Positions 11,355-23,099 of a DNA stretch of 64,000 bases are shown here, one piece after another. The position numbers were made by a program, and so were the translations under genes. The stretch comes from Heliocybe sulcata (taxonomy: Eukaryota; Basidiomycota; Agaricomycetes; Gloeophyllales; Gloeophyllaceae). Every line of letters starts with the position of its first letter. The stretch's first letter is position 1. Location: NCBI GenBank assembly GCA_004369045.1, contig ML213529.1, forward strand, positions 250,524-314,523. Reading direction: 5' to 3'. The notes under the pieces were generated by a model. That model was not told where the DNA came from and did not search any database. It worked only from the letters and a program-made list of their open reading frames with translations.

Positions 11355-13548
11355 ATGTTCCTCGCCAAGGTGTTCTTGTCAGCCGTAGCAGCTGGGTTGG
11401 CTTATGTTCTCTGGCGGATTGCATCCAGGCTTATAAGACCGGCGTTCTCGCCTTTGAGAAACCTCCCCGGACCTCCGAACCCCAGCTTGCTCCTTGGCCA
11501 TGCCAAGCAACTAATGAAAGGTGACTCTGGAGAGCAGGTGGGGCAATGGGCAGAACAGTACGGCCATGTCTTCAAATTTAAACTCCCCCTAAACGTGAGC
11601 TGGTTCTGTCAAATATCTCGCAATTAAAACTTATGGCCACGGTCAGTCCGATCGTCTCGTGATCTTGGACACGAAAGCTATACATCATATCTTATCCCAC
11701 TCTTACGACTACCCGAAACCGGAAGGGGCGCACCGGAGTTTATCCAGAATCTTTGGTGCAGGTTTGATTCTGGTAGAAGGTATGGTACTCCTAGTAGTAC
11801 GGCTCCGTTACTGACCGAGAACAGGCGATGAACACAAACAGCAGAGAAAGGTTATGGCACGTATATTCCTGTTATTCCACGTCATATATCTCGTTGTCTA
11901 ACCTCTGCCCCAGAATCCTGCCTTCGGTCCAGTTCACCTCCGCGGGATGACCAGCATATTCTTTGATAAAGCGACACAAGTATGTACGCTCTTTCCAGCA
12001 GCACTTTTTCGCACCTGACTATTATCCCCAAAGCTTCGTGATATTTGGCTTTCGCAGCTTCCAGCTTCCGGAGAGCCCGTGAAACTGGACGCCCTTGGGT
12101 GGCTCAGCAAAGTGGCGCTGGATATCATAGGACTTGCCGGTATGTCCTCCGCAGTCTGGGTCGTTGTGACCAATTATCTATCTGTTCTTGTGAAGGATTC
12201 GGCTACGACTTCGAAGCGCTGATCTCGGATCGGAAGCCGAACGAACTCAATGAGGCTTTCGACACCGTACTACACGGGGGACCCCCGGCCAACAGTCTCA
12301 GATCCATACTTCAATTGTTCACGGGCTTCGGATGGCTGGAGGTAAATTACTTGTCATTATCTATTCCTTGGAGTATATCTGCATACTGAAGAAGCGCATT
12401 TGAAGCCAGCGGAGAGGCGCAGGCAGATCCAAGAAGCTCGCCGCACGCTAGATCGCATCGGAAGGCAGCTGCTCGAAGAGAGGAAGAATGCCGTGCGCGA
12501 GTCCATGAGCGGCGCAGAAAAGCTGGAGAAAAGGGCGTTTCAAGGACGGGACTTGTTGAGTCTTCTGGTCAAAGCGAATATGGCAGAAGATATCCCAGAA
12601 CGCGAGAGGCTCACAGATGCGCAGGTTTTAGCTCGTACGTGTTGCGTTCCCAATTTGAGGTATCTTGGCTGATCATCATTATTTTGGATCGATATGTAGA
12701 GGTACCAACGTTTGTGATCGCTGGTCACGACTCGACAAGGTATGCCGTTACCCCCATCATTTCCTTCTGTTCTTCCTAACCGCCTCATGTAGCACCGGCC
12801 ATACATGGTGTCTCTACGCCCTCTCCCTCAATCAGTCAGCGCAATCCAAGCTCAGGTCCGAGATACATTCCGTCTCGTCCGACACGCCCAGTATGGAAGA
12901 GCTCAATAACCTCCCATATCTCGATGCTGTGGTGCGAGAGACGATGCGAGTCCACCCGCCCGTCCCCATGACTGTTAGGGTGGCTACGAAGGACGACGTT
13001 ATCCCCTTAAACAAGCCCTTTGTTAATCGGAAGGGTACAGAGCAGAGTACGTTTGCGATAGCAAAAGGTGAAAATATCACGCTACCCATCGACCTCATTG
13101 GCCGGTCGAAGGATATCTGGGGCGACGACGCGGAGGAGTTTAGGTACGGAGTTTATCTAGTAGTGCGGCTGAGATTGGTGTTTGAATCTTGTTTAGACCT
13201 GAGCGCTGGCTCTCGCACGATATCCCCGAAGCTGCGACGTCTGTGCCGGGGATATGGGGGAATAGCCTCGCGTTCCTGGGTGGTCCGCGCGCATGCATTG
13301 GTTATCGTTTCTCCGTGCTCGAGTGCGTTGCCTCTTTTCAGGTCCAGTATCTGGCGTAGCTGACCATGGACGATGCTTGTAGGACGAAGGCCATCATCTT
13401 TACAATCATCCGCGCCTTTGAGGTGGAACTTGCGGTTCCTAAGGAGGACGTTGGCAAGAGGTCTATAATGGTGACCAAGCCTCTGTTATTGAGCGATCCC
13501 ACGAAGGGAAATCAGCTGCCGTTGTTGGTAAGAGCAGTCAAGCAATAA
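11355..13548 (+). CDS. Cytochrome P450 monooxygenase (copy 1)
   Basis: An eleven-exon model gives 544 aa. Exons: 11355-11594, 11647-11779, 11825-11856, 11914-11979, 12034-12139, 12196-12341, 12406-12634, 12700-12739, 12793-13143, 13197-13322, 13383-13548. The N-terminus is a membrane anchor ([19 protein letters not shown]) followed by the proline hinge LPGPPNP, so the enzyme should sit on the ER membrane. Seen motifs: I-helix AGHDSTS, K-helix ExxR in [17 protein letters not shown], and the heme-Cys loop [13 protein letters not shown]. It oxidises an unknown substrate using a P450 reductase. Intron 3 needs a GC donor (ATG/GCACGT) to keep a conserved Val-Met; the paralog has GTGTGT there. Family number not assigned. 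Confidence 0.9.
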
Positions 13549-14589
13549 GTCCATGGAGTCTCCTGTATCATTGCTTGACTGGCTTGGTTGGTCTGGATGT
13601 ATCTCTCCTACTTACGGACATAATTTATTGAATCACGTCGTTGTTCATCCAGGCTATTCTCTGTATATATATGTGGCAGCAGTTATGGTCTGGCTGGGAT
13701 CGGGTTTTCCGGGTGCGAGAGTTGTGGCGTGAGAGCACCAAACCGGCGCAAATCAACGCCAACGTCCGCTCTGACCTGTGTGCTCGTCTCCGTAACATTA
13801 TCTGGAGTTATGCCACTGCTTAGTCCCTGGAAACTCATACGTCTTGAGGATTCTGTGCATGTGAGAAGAGGATCGGCCGATGCTGGGAACGTCAGTCCGA
13901 AGGCTGTCTGAAAATACAGCATCGATAGCAGCGTCCACTTATAAAGCGCCCGTCTCCGAGAGCTAATTCTCTTCTTCTCGGTTCTAGATCCCTGCGGTGC
14001 ACGCATTGCTCTCTTGGTCTAGCATCGCATTCGGGGCACAACCACGCAAAGTTTTGGGAGCTGCCTGTTCTACACCGGACCCGTGAAAGACTGATGATAC
14101 TCGCGGGCTTTCGAGACATCGGGACTAAATATGCCTGCCCTAGTCCAATATGAGTCTAGCATGGCAGTGACTGCTATACGGATCGTGAGAGCGTTTTATA
14201 CATATTTCGTGTGGCAGTGAATCTGATTCTCTTCGGGCGACTTGTCGATTGTTGCGGTGCTTCGAGTAGCGCTGATGATCAGTACTCAGTGGCAGTTGGG
14301 CCCCGTTCTTGCTCAGATGACCTCAAAAACAATGAAAGCGTGAGCACGGATGCTGTGCGTCGGAAAACGGGCTTCGTACTGTACACTGCTTGAGGCATTC
14401 TGCGCAGGATATTCGCCATCCGCTTGCACCTAGCCCAGTCGTTGGCCATATAGGGCGGTACCTGCGCAGCATCAGGACGTCTTCTTCGCCTTTTAAGTCA
14501 GTCCTGCACCTCTGTCATGCATGTCGATCCCCCGCATTTGCCTCATTGACCTTGGATTTCGCTAGGTCGACAGCAACACTTCGAGGAGC
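13549..14589. other. Intergenic
   Basis: Lies between the 3' end of the first P450 and the kinase. Only short overlapping frames with no recognisable content are present. Confidence 0.5.
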
Positions 14590-16120
14590 ATGTATCCCAT
14601 CCGCGCTTCCGATCCTGGAAATGGCTACAACTGCCTGTCGCCTTTCAATCTATCAGTCAAGACTCGATTTCCTTCAAAATCGCTGGGTATACATCCTGTG
14701 TTTGATGCTCCAGGAATGCGGTCGTATGAGTTTGATGTGAAGGAGCGTGGCAGCCAATACTCCGTCGGTACCGTGGAGATAGAAAGTCATGTCCCACTTC
14801 TCATCGATACCTTTGAGAGGTGCCGCGAAGATGAGATTTTGAAGTCTTGGGGCCGCCATAGGACGGAGAGATCGTTGGATATGCTTCTAAAGGTATTCAC
14901 TGCGCTTTCCTTCACATTTACCTTACACCTCTCTGGACTGACATGGACAAGATGTTGAAGGAGAAGCGAGATGATGAAACTCCGGACGAGAGAAACATAA
15001 ATAGGAGAGCCCTCCGTTCTCTGCTGAGGTTCACTCGGGATGTTTCCTTGTATCCTCCCTCTCTTTTCATACGTGGCATCAAGATGGGAAAGTTTGCATC
15101 ATTTGCGGGCGGGTTCGCAGACGTTCACAAAGGAAATTGGAACGGCACATCAGTGGCCGTCAAGCGCCTACGCCTCTACAGTGACGACTCTCCGGAAAAG
15201 CGACAGAAGCTAATAAAGGTGAGGTAATGTCACTGTCGGCGGATATTTTCTGACTCGAAGGAACATAGACCCTTTTCCGTGAAGCCCTGATATGGTGTAC
15301 TTTAGGACATAGGAATATTCTGCCACTCGTAGGGGTCTGTTTAGGAGACGTTATATCTCCACCTTCCATGGTTTCGCCGTGGATGGAGAATGGCAACATT
15401 GTCCGATACACCACTTCGAAAAAGGCTTGTCAGAGCACGATAGATGTCATGGTAAGTGTTACCGTGGTTGCGATATTCCTCAGCGCCCAGCCTAATACCC
15501 TCAATCTCCAGCTTCGCGAGGTTGCCACCGGGCTCGAATATCTCCATGCTCGCGGGTTTATCCATGGCGATATCCGGGGCGTGCGTCCGTTCTTCACCTC
15601 CGTATGCGCACCCTGACCAGTGTCAAGGCGAACATACTTGTCGATCAAGACTTACATCCGTGCATCGCCGACTTTGGTCTCGCCCACTTGTCTGATATGT
15701 CTCACAGCAACACTGGATCAGGATCTGCCAGGTGGATGGCTCCGGAACTTCACGATCCGAGAACCTTTGGCCTAGAACACTCAGTTAGGACTCGTCAATC
15801 CGATGTCTTTGCGTTCGGGATGCTCTGTCTAGAGGTAAAGCTGCCATTTCTGGGTCTGACTTGGTAGTTATTTATGCTTCAGGTACGGCTAGGTCTCTAG
15901 CGGATTGGCCCCCTTTTCTAACCTCAGGACCGACGGAGCTGCATTGCTTGCAATCATACGAGGGGAACGTCCTAAACGACCGGTCGAAGGAAGCCGCAAG
16001 ATGTCAGATGCTCTGTGGGTATGGGCGACAAGCTGTTGGCGTCATTATCCAGGAATGCGGCTGTCTATGAAGGAACTCTTGGAAGAAACCGTACGCGATC
16101 ATGAGTACGGAACCCTTTGA
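14590..16120 (+). CDS. TKL-like protein kinase (possibly frame-broken near the 3' end)
   Basis: Exons 14590-14892, 14952-15218, 15269-15451, 15512-15580 and 15628-15834 join in phase. The N-terminal 150 residues form a helical extension. The kinase domain shows a Gly-rich loop region (AGGFADVHKG), VAIK-type lysine (TSVAVKRLRLY), the catalytic loop as HGDIRGANIL, the metal-binding ADFGLA and the activation-segment end RWMAPEL. This is the TKL/Tyr-kinase-like type that is expanded in Agaricomycetes. The final segment (about 15905-16120) has the conserved PFSNLRTDGAALL and CWRHYPGMR motifs but sits one base out of frame with exon 5 for all three obvious acceptors. Either an unusual intron is used or the gene is damaged there. 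Substrate unknown. Confidence 0.75.
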
Positions 16121-16917
16121 CTCACTTACTCCTTTCGCCGTCTCATATTTGGCAGAGTCCGAACATCAATACCGGCCACAGATTCGCTTCCTAGGCTCTC
16201 CAGCCGTTCTGCTGTCCAAGCAACTCCTAGTAGGAAGTATGGCCTGAAATCAGAAAACTGGTCACACTTGAGAAGTATAGGCATACCGCCCACCAGCGGT
16301 CTGCTGATGGCTTCCAGGCAAACCAGCGGCAAAGACGGGGACCTCTTCCAACACCAACCCATATTCCACGATGTGACCACCGAGGACGAATGCCCGCCTG
16401 GACAGCCTGATGTCTTCGCCGAGAACTCGTATCTAGATCTCACATGGGAGACGGACTTCTCGGAAGGATCTGAGCGGGCAACGCGTCACCGCGTGTCTGT
16501 TGCCCCTGTCCTTCCCTTCGTCCGCGTGCCCTCTCGAAGGTCGTGAACGTTTCATATGCAGTCCGAAAGTTCTAATGCTCGATACTGAAGGAAGTCGAAA
16601 CCAACACTGTAAAATGGACTCCGTCCAGAAGACAATTCTAACTTTCCCCATCGCTCCAATATCTCCGACAGATCAGGAGCTTTTATTGCCCATGCAATAC
16701 ACCTCAAAATTTTGGTTACTCACATTCCTCTCCTTCCTCGACGACCTCGACGCGCAGATCGTTCTGCATCTTATCATGAAAGTGGATGTATTAGTAGTGT
16801 ACACTGTAACCCTAGAGTCCGTAGCCACAAAATCACACGCAACCGAACAAGGAATGTACAATCTTATAACATATAACCCAAGTCCAGTCCATCGCAAGTC
16901 ACACGTCCAAAAGCCAA
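16121..16917. other. Intergenic
   Basis: Lies between the kinase and the 3' end of the second P450, which is transcribed towards it. Open frames here overlap on both strands and show no domain. Confidence 0.5.
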
Positions 16918-19092
16918 TCATTGCTTCACCGGCCTGATAAGCAGTGGAAGCTGGTTCTTCTTCTCCGGCTCACTCAACAGCAACGGCCTTGTTACGATCA
17001 TCGATTTCTTCCCAATATCCTCCTTTGGCACCGCGAGCTCGATCTCAAACGCTCTGATGAGAGTGAATATGATCGCTTTCATCCTACAGTGGTTCATAAG
17101 TTATAGAGGAGTGAGGATAAGGGAGGGTTGACATAACGTACTCGACCAGGGAGAAACGGTATCCAATGCAAGCTCGCGGACCGCCGAGGAAGGAGAGGAT
17201 GTTGCCCCAGATTCCGGGAACGGACGTCGCCGCTTCAGGTATCTTGTGGTCTAACCAGCGCTCTGGCCTGCATGCAAAGTCAACTTCAGTTACAGGCCTC
17301 CCTACGATCAACCGTGCCACGCACCTGAACTCATGCGCATCCTCGCCCCAGATCTCCTTGGACCGATTAATAGGCACAATGGGTATATTGATAATATCGC
17401 CCTTCGAGACCATCACCGTGGTCTGCACACGCCCTTTTGTGTCTACAAAGGGCTTATTGAGCGGGATGAGGTCGTCCCTCCCTGCGACTCGGACGGTGCT
17501 GGGGACTGGCGAGTGGACGCGCAGCATCTCGCGCACGACGGCGTCGAGGTATGGCAGGGCGTTCAGCTCGTCCATACTGGGAGTGTCGGTGGGGACTGAG
17601 AGGAGCTCGGACCGGAGCTTGGACTGGGCTGATGGGTTGGTGGAGAGGGCGTAGAGGCACCATGTGACGCCAGTGCTGAAAGGGACGGTCAGCGAGTGAT
17701 CAGGAGAAGCGCTGAAAGGACGGACGCACCTGCTTGTCTCGTGACCCGCAATCATGAACGTGGGTACCTCTGTCACTCATCAGTCAAAATGCATGCAAGT
17801 GTGGGATGATTACACACGGGCTAAAACTTGCGCATCCGTTAATCGCTGATTCTCGGGGATATCTTCCGCCATATTCGCCTTTACGAGTAGGCTCAGGAGG
17901 TCGCGGCCATGGAATGCTTTCTTCTCCACCTTCCCATCGGCGCTCATTGATTCGCGCACGGCCCTCTTCTTCTCCTCAAGGAGCTGCATGCCAATACGGT
18001 CCATCGTGCTGCGGGCCTCCTTGATCTGTTTTAGCCGATCGGAAGGCTTCATAAAACGTAGTTTAGCATGGATTCGTAGAAGGGGTGACGGTAAACGGAT
18101 GACAACCCACCACAAGCCAGGTAAAGCCAGTAGCAAATGCGAGTGCCTGCCTAATACCGCCGTTCCGCGGTCCCCCATTGAATATAGTTGCGAAGGCTTG
18201 GCTGAGCTCATTTGGCTTCTGGTCAGGGCTGAGCGCTTCGAAGTTATATCCAAATCCTTCAGAAGAAGACGGATGAGCTAGCTGGTAATACACGACATGG
18301 GCAAGGGCATACCAGCTAATCCGATGACATCCAGGGTCATCCTGCTCAGCCAAGATAACGCATCCAGTTTCGCGGGCTCGCCAGAGGTGGGGATCTGGGA
18401 CAGCCAGATGTCGCGAAGCTGTAAAGGGGAATGGTCAGAGACGAGTACGTAGAAGCGGTGAGGGTAGACTCACTTGGATCGCTTTGTCGAAGAAGATACT
18501 AGTCATTTCGCGCAGATGAATCGGACCAAATGCGGGGTTCTGGAAACCAGCTTGAACACGCAATACGCGGTAAGCTTTATTGTCATACACACCATAATCC
18601 TCCTCTGATGTTTATGCTCCTCGCCTGCTTATGTCAGTCAAAGAGCAGGTTCGAAGCAAAATATGGTACCTTCGGATACAAGGAGGCCAGACCCGAAAAT
18701 CCTGCTGATATTGCGGTGCGCCTGCTCAGGCTTCGGATAATCGTACGAGTGGGATAGGACGTGGTGGGTCGCTTTCGTGTCCAGGATAACCAGGCGATCG
18801 GACTGATGGAATCGTACGTGTCAACTATAAGATACAGCATCAACATGAGACTTACGTTCATCGGGAACTTGAACTTCAAGACGTGTCCATACTCATCTGC
18901 CCATCGTTCAACCTGCTCCCCTGGATTAGCTTTTTGCAGTTCTCGCATATTCCCGTAGAACCAGCTGGGGTTCGGAGGTCCTGGGATGTTCTTCAGAGAG
19001 AACAATGGTCTCAGCAATGTTGGCAGCGTGCGCCATAGAACCAGAACGAGCCCAGCCGTTACAGCGGACAGTAGAATATTGAGGAAAGACAT
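16918..19092 (-). CDS. Cytochrome P450 monooxygenase (copy 2)
   Basis: Close paralog of the gene at 11.4-13.5 kb, with the same intron positions where compared, on the opposite strand. The first exon starts at 19092 with an anchor helix ([18 protein letters not shown]) and the hinge IPGPPNPSW. Further seen: the short exon ending HQRRIM before a normal GTGTGT donor, I-helix AGHETS, ExxR in [11 protein letters not shown], the FRPERW motif formed across an intron, and the heme loop [13 protein letters not shown]. The last exon ends [12 protein letters not shown], parallel to copy 1. A membrane-bound monooxygenase of unknown substrate. Together with copy 1 it forms a convergent pair around a kinase gene, consistent with an old inverted duplication. 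Confidence 0.9.
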
Positions 19093-19129
19093 CGCTGAAT
19101 GCTAGGAGACTGTCCGCGAGGGCAGCGGG

Positions 19130-19136
19130 TATATAT
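19130..19136 (-). promoter_or_regulatory. TATA box of the second P450 gene
   Basis: On the minus strand this reads ATATATA within GGCATATATACCC, about 38 bases before the ATG at 19092. Confidence 0.5.
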
Positions 19137-20166
19137 GCCAGGAGCCCCACAGCTGCAGCAGCTGTTAGTCCTGTCGATCGCCAAACTAACGACTTCGCAG
19201 CGGAAAGTCCGGGCTTAGCAGCACGCTCGTGAGAGGGAGATAGTCAGCACCGGAGGAACGTCCAACCGAGAAGGACTCCGAATTCTAGTGTATTTTTTCG
19301 CACTGAGGCCTCGCAGGGGATAAGCTCCCCACTAATAGCGCATGAATGCGATCAGAGCCACGCCGTCTGGCTACGAATATGTTCGGCAAAATGTTGGTAG
19401 GATTGATGACTAGAAGCAGCAACACGCGGTGGCTGTGTCTGAGGTGTCAATGGCTTGTGGCGTGCGCATACGGCTCGCAGTGGCTGCGGACGTTCGAATT
19501 CGATGTGTCGGGCAATTGCCTTCTTGCCGCCGAACAGCAGTTTGCTATGCATAGCAGTGCGGGACGCCGCGAATTCAGGTCGGTCAGGAGACTGCGGCGA
19601 GTTGCGTTGCTGGCCGGCTCTCGGGATTTGGACTCGAAGCAGATCAAACAGAGGTGACTGCGCACGGCCCAGGAGGAACGATCCTCCTTTCCAGTACGAC
19701 ACCTCGAACAATTGCTTACACTCAATTCCCTTGCACCGGCTATTACGCAAAGAGTCTCTCTTACTGTCACATCGTTACGCATGTCTACCGGTACTGGCAC
19801 GAGCTCTGCCGACTGCACCGTGGGTTCGGTGGCGATAAAAAATCGGTCTGGCGGCACTTTGTCAGTTGCATCTGAAGTGATCGCTCTAAGCTTGTATACT
19901 GAAGTGTGCGCAGAATCTAAGTGCGACTGACTTTGCTGTCATCTAGTGTACCATCTCTCCGAGATGGAAATTGTTGAAATCCGAGAACTAGCTCAGTTTA
20001 CGCGTCAAGGTCAAGGTTTCATCTCCAAATCACCGTTCTCCAGCTCCGTTGGGCATTCTTAGCGACCGATATGCCAATGCTCCTGACAGTACGGACGTTC
20101 AATCCTCCCTGTTATGCGCAACATATTTGCGGCTACTGCAACTAGTCCGTGCCAAACAATTTCAGC
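19137..20166. other. Intergenic
   Basis: Frames of 70-136 aa overlap on both strands between 19346 and 19930. None has a recognisable domain and their mutual overlap suggests chance frames in balanced-GC DNA. It must contain the divergent promoters of the second P450 and the EthD gene. Confidence 0.45.
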
Positions 20167-20667
20167 ATGAACACGCAGCCTACCATCTACCGCATCCTCA
20201 ACTTTATCAAGCGACGCGGTGACCTACCTGAAGAGGAGTTCTACGCTCACTGGCAGAACGTCCACGCTGCCCTGGTGGCACCGTGGGCTGTGAAGCACGG
20301 GTTCGTAGGTTACACCCAGGCGTGTCTTTCTCCCATATCACTCTCCGCGCAATTCTGACTCAGATGCCCTGAATATGTTAAGGTAGCAACTCCTATGCCT
20401 CTTCGTGAGACCTACAGTACCGCTGCCCCTCCTCCCTTCAACGGACCCATGGATTACGATGGTTATGTCGAATGGCGGGTCTCCTCGCTCGAGGGCTTCG
20501 TCCAGGCATTCCAGGACCCGTACTATCAGGAGACGGTGGAGCCGGATGAGAGAAGATTCATTGAGAAGAAGAATGTAGTGCTTGCGGGAACTATGGGGGT
20601 TGAAATGGTTGTTGTGCAAGACGGAAGAATAATGGAGGGTACTGGAAAGCAGATGCAGAAGATGTGA
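20167..20667 (+). CDS. EthD-domain (dimeric alpha-beta barrel) protein
   Basis: Two exons, 20167-20319 and 20383-20667, give 145 aa. The N-terminal half has the EthD start pattern (IYRILNFIKRRGDLPEEEFY then HWQNVHAALVAPWAVKHGF); the C-terminal half has DYDGYVEWRVSSLEGFVQAF and a region with DERRFI. EthD-like proteins form small dimeric ferredoxin-like barrels; several fungal members act in polyketide or aromatic metabolism, others are unassigned. The only frame-keeping splice uses a GC donor (CCAG/GCGTGT, acceptor GTTAAG, 63-base intron). The ATG at 20167 is chosen because it directly precedes the conserved QPTIYRI. It lies next to a P450, but a shared pathway is only inference. Confidence 0.85.
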
Positions 20668-21874
20668 TACTCGTGAGGTTAGCTGTCAGTCGACGGTTAC
20701 GTTGCTAAATTCGTTTGGACTGACCATGCATGGCCAGGCCTTCTAAGCGGTAGACGCACTTACTGCGTCTACGACAGAAACAGCACATCAGGTCATATGC
20801 TTAGGCGTTGACATGGCCATAAAATACATCTGCCAAACAACCCGCGACGTAATTCTCCTACACACCGAGAGGTAATATTGACAAGCAGGTACTGTACCCG
20901 CCTGAGCTATGAGACCTAGGCAGGATATTTGGTATTACCAGATAGCGACTCTCCGTAGTCTGCTCCTACCGACCATTAGCCACTGACACTCGACGTCAGT
21001 AGATTGCTGTTCCGCTCGCTCGAAGATAGCTGTCCTAATACGAAGAGCCACCCTCGAACACTGTTTTAGAGCGAGGGTCTGGCCCGAACAGTCAAGTGCG
21101 CGACGGATCTCATGAATCCCGACATATGACACTAAACGCTAATCTTACCGCGCTTCTCATTATCAGGAGGACTTCACCCGAGTTGGAACGCGAGTCTTTC
21201 CAACATTGCGCCGACAATCCTCCCTCCATCGACCACAGTCAACGCAAGTCCAGGACACCCAGAGTGTACTTACCTTGTCATAGCGCTCCAGCACGGTTGA
21301 CAGTTCTAGAATCTTGTCCTAACCCCAAAACACCAGAGTGATGGCGATCAAGTGTTGTCCGACTCGGACTTCAGTCGACTCGGCCGAAAGAAAATCATGC
21401 AGAGCTTCGTATTCATTCGTAACAAGTCATCTATCTACGTATATACGTCGAATTTATCTATAGGATTGTAAGGTAGAGTACAGAGTGGCCAACAGACACT
21501 TATGCAACAACAATACCGACAATGGGGGATCAAAGGAAAATGTACAACATGCGACATGAAGAACGACAAAGAGGAGAAGGGGTGATGATACAAGCTGAAA
21601 GTCCAGGCATTATATAACAACGAAGGTAGCAGTGGGGAATGCAAGCGGAAAAGAGCGCCAAAAGCGCAATGAGGGCAGAGGCTGTGCGAGGCGGGATAGG
21701 GATACGAGGAGGGGCGTACACCTATGCACACATGTAGATTGCATTTGATTCATACTCCATGGTCCATGCAGAAAGGCTGGTGTCGAACAAGCCGTAAATA
21801 AAATAAGTCGAGGTGGACGGGGCAGGTCTATGGGGGTGGCAAGAGGCGAGTGGCTATGAGCGATAAGGGAAGAG
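20668..21874. other. Intergenic
   Basis: No gene recognised. A frame at 21435-21731 on the minus strand is low-complexity and unsupported. A tRNA-like fragment near 20.83-20.93 kb was considered and rejected. Confidence 0.5.
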
Positions 21875-22767
21875 CTAGTAGCTCATCCTCCGTCTCCGGT
21901 CCCTCGACGACGCCGTGCTCCCCCAGCCCGTGAACAGTCGTTTCAAGAACGGCTGTGCGGCTTTCTTTTTCAGCGTTGCAGGGGCTTGTTGGCGAGAGGG
22001 CTATATACCGTATTGATGGGTGGGGAACGGTTAAGAAGAGGTGAAGTGAGGTGTAGGGGATTCCGTTAGAGAGAGTTGCCCGAAAATGACGAGGATCTAC
22101 GCACCATAACCCTCACATTCCCGCCCGGATAGACGTACGCTTGTTGGCCGGGTGGCAGGGGGACGACCTTGCCGCCCGTCACGTACGGAACCCCTGCGGT
22201 CTTGGAGTAGTAGCCCTGTGGCGGCGAGGAGTATATTATGGGCTGCCGACTCTGCGGTTGCGCCTGCGCGTAAGCGTATATAGGCCGAGGGTAGTGGACG
22301 ACGGGTGATTGCTTTGTCGGCGACCGGCCACGGGAGGATGTGGAGTGTGAGAGCGAGTTGGAGCGATGGGGCGAGGACGAGGAGGACGTCGAGTGGGACT
22401 GCGGTGGGTGCTGCGTCTGCGTCAGCGAGTACGTCTTTGCGCGCACGGGCTGCGTTGGCCTGTACTCGCGCGGCTGCGCGTACCCGTGTGTGTTGGTGCT
22501 GGCGCTCCTCCTGCCGGCGGTGAGCTCCCTTCCTCTCCGTCGTTGCTCGAGGTCCCTTGCGAACAAACCAGGGGAGCCTGGGAACTCGGAGGGCGGGGAG
22601 GCGTACATGGGTGAGGCCGTGCGGACGGCGGCCTCGGAGCGGGTGAGCTGGAAGGGGTTGTTGTACTGGGGTCGGGACTGGGCTTGAGAGACGACCCAGT
22701 GCTTGATGCGGTTGTGCGTCGCCATCGCGCGCTGGTAGGCTTCTGGAGAGTAGTCGTATTCAGTCAT
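21875..22767 (-). CDS. Low-complexity Ser/Pro/Tyr-rich protein of unknown function
   Basis: Two exons, 22105-22767 and 21875-22000, joined by a GTGCGT..TATAG intron of 104 bases, give 262 aa. The start TEYDYSPEAYQRAMATHNRI looks structured and helical. The middle is rich in Ser, Arg, Gln and His (a run HSTSSSSSPHRS) and probably disordered. The final exon is strongly basic (ATLKKKAAQPFLKRLFTGWG, then RDRRRRMSY) and supports extension beyond the first stop in the upper frame. A TATA motif lies about 40 bases upstream. I do not recognise the family; basidiomycete genomes carry many such proteins. Charge suggests binding to nucleic acid or membrane, as inference only. Confidence 0.65.
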
Positions 22768-22807
22768 GGCGGGGAAGGGGGTAGAGAGTCGGTGTGGCGC
22801 GGGGATC

Positions 22808-22814
22808 TATATAC
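22808..22814 (-). promoter_or_regulatory. TATA box of the low-complexity gene
   Basis: Minus-strand GTATATA within CAGTATATAGATCC, about 40 bases before the ATG at 22767. Confidence 0.45.
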
Positions 22815-22864
22815 TGCCCAGAGTGTGGCGGTCTGCGCCGGGTCAAGAAACCGCGAGGACTCAG

Positions 22865-22916
22865 TACGGATCGTGTCGGACAGCCTGGGATACGGATCGT
22901 GTCGGACAGCCTGGGA
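22865..22916. repeat. Perfect 26-bp tandem direct repeat
   Basis: Two adjacent identical 26-base units, each starting TACGGATCGTGTCGGAC, lie about 100 bases upstream of the low-complexity gene's start. A simple slippage duplication or a doubled binding site are both possible. Confidence 0.9.
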
Positions 22917-23099
22917 CAAGGCGTCGTCGGCAGTGCAGGACCCGAGAGGGGGTCCGTTGTGGCTGACGGAGCAGGACGAGTGAAAGGCGGGAAACGAGGC
23001 CTGGACGTCCTCTATATACTTAGCGCGAAGTCTAATAATCCGGCACCCTGAACCTACGGTGCCCAGTCCAGAAACAACAAGGATGGCCGGCGAGATCGA

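Noticed and set aside
20830-20930. tRNA-like fragment on the minus strand (TAGCTCAGGCGGGTA then CCTGCTTGTCAA)
   Set aside because: The 5' half resembles a tRNA but the anticodon stem does not close and no convincing box B or terminator follows.
21435-21731. 98-aa minus-strand hydrophobic frame
   Set aside because: Low-complexity Ser/His/Tyr-rich sequence without a family match, overlapped by another frame of the same kind.
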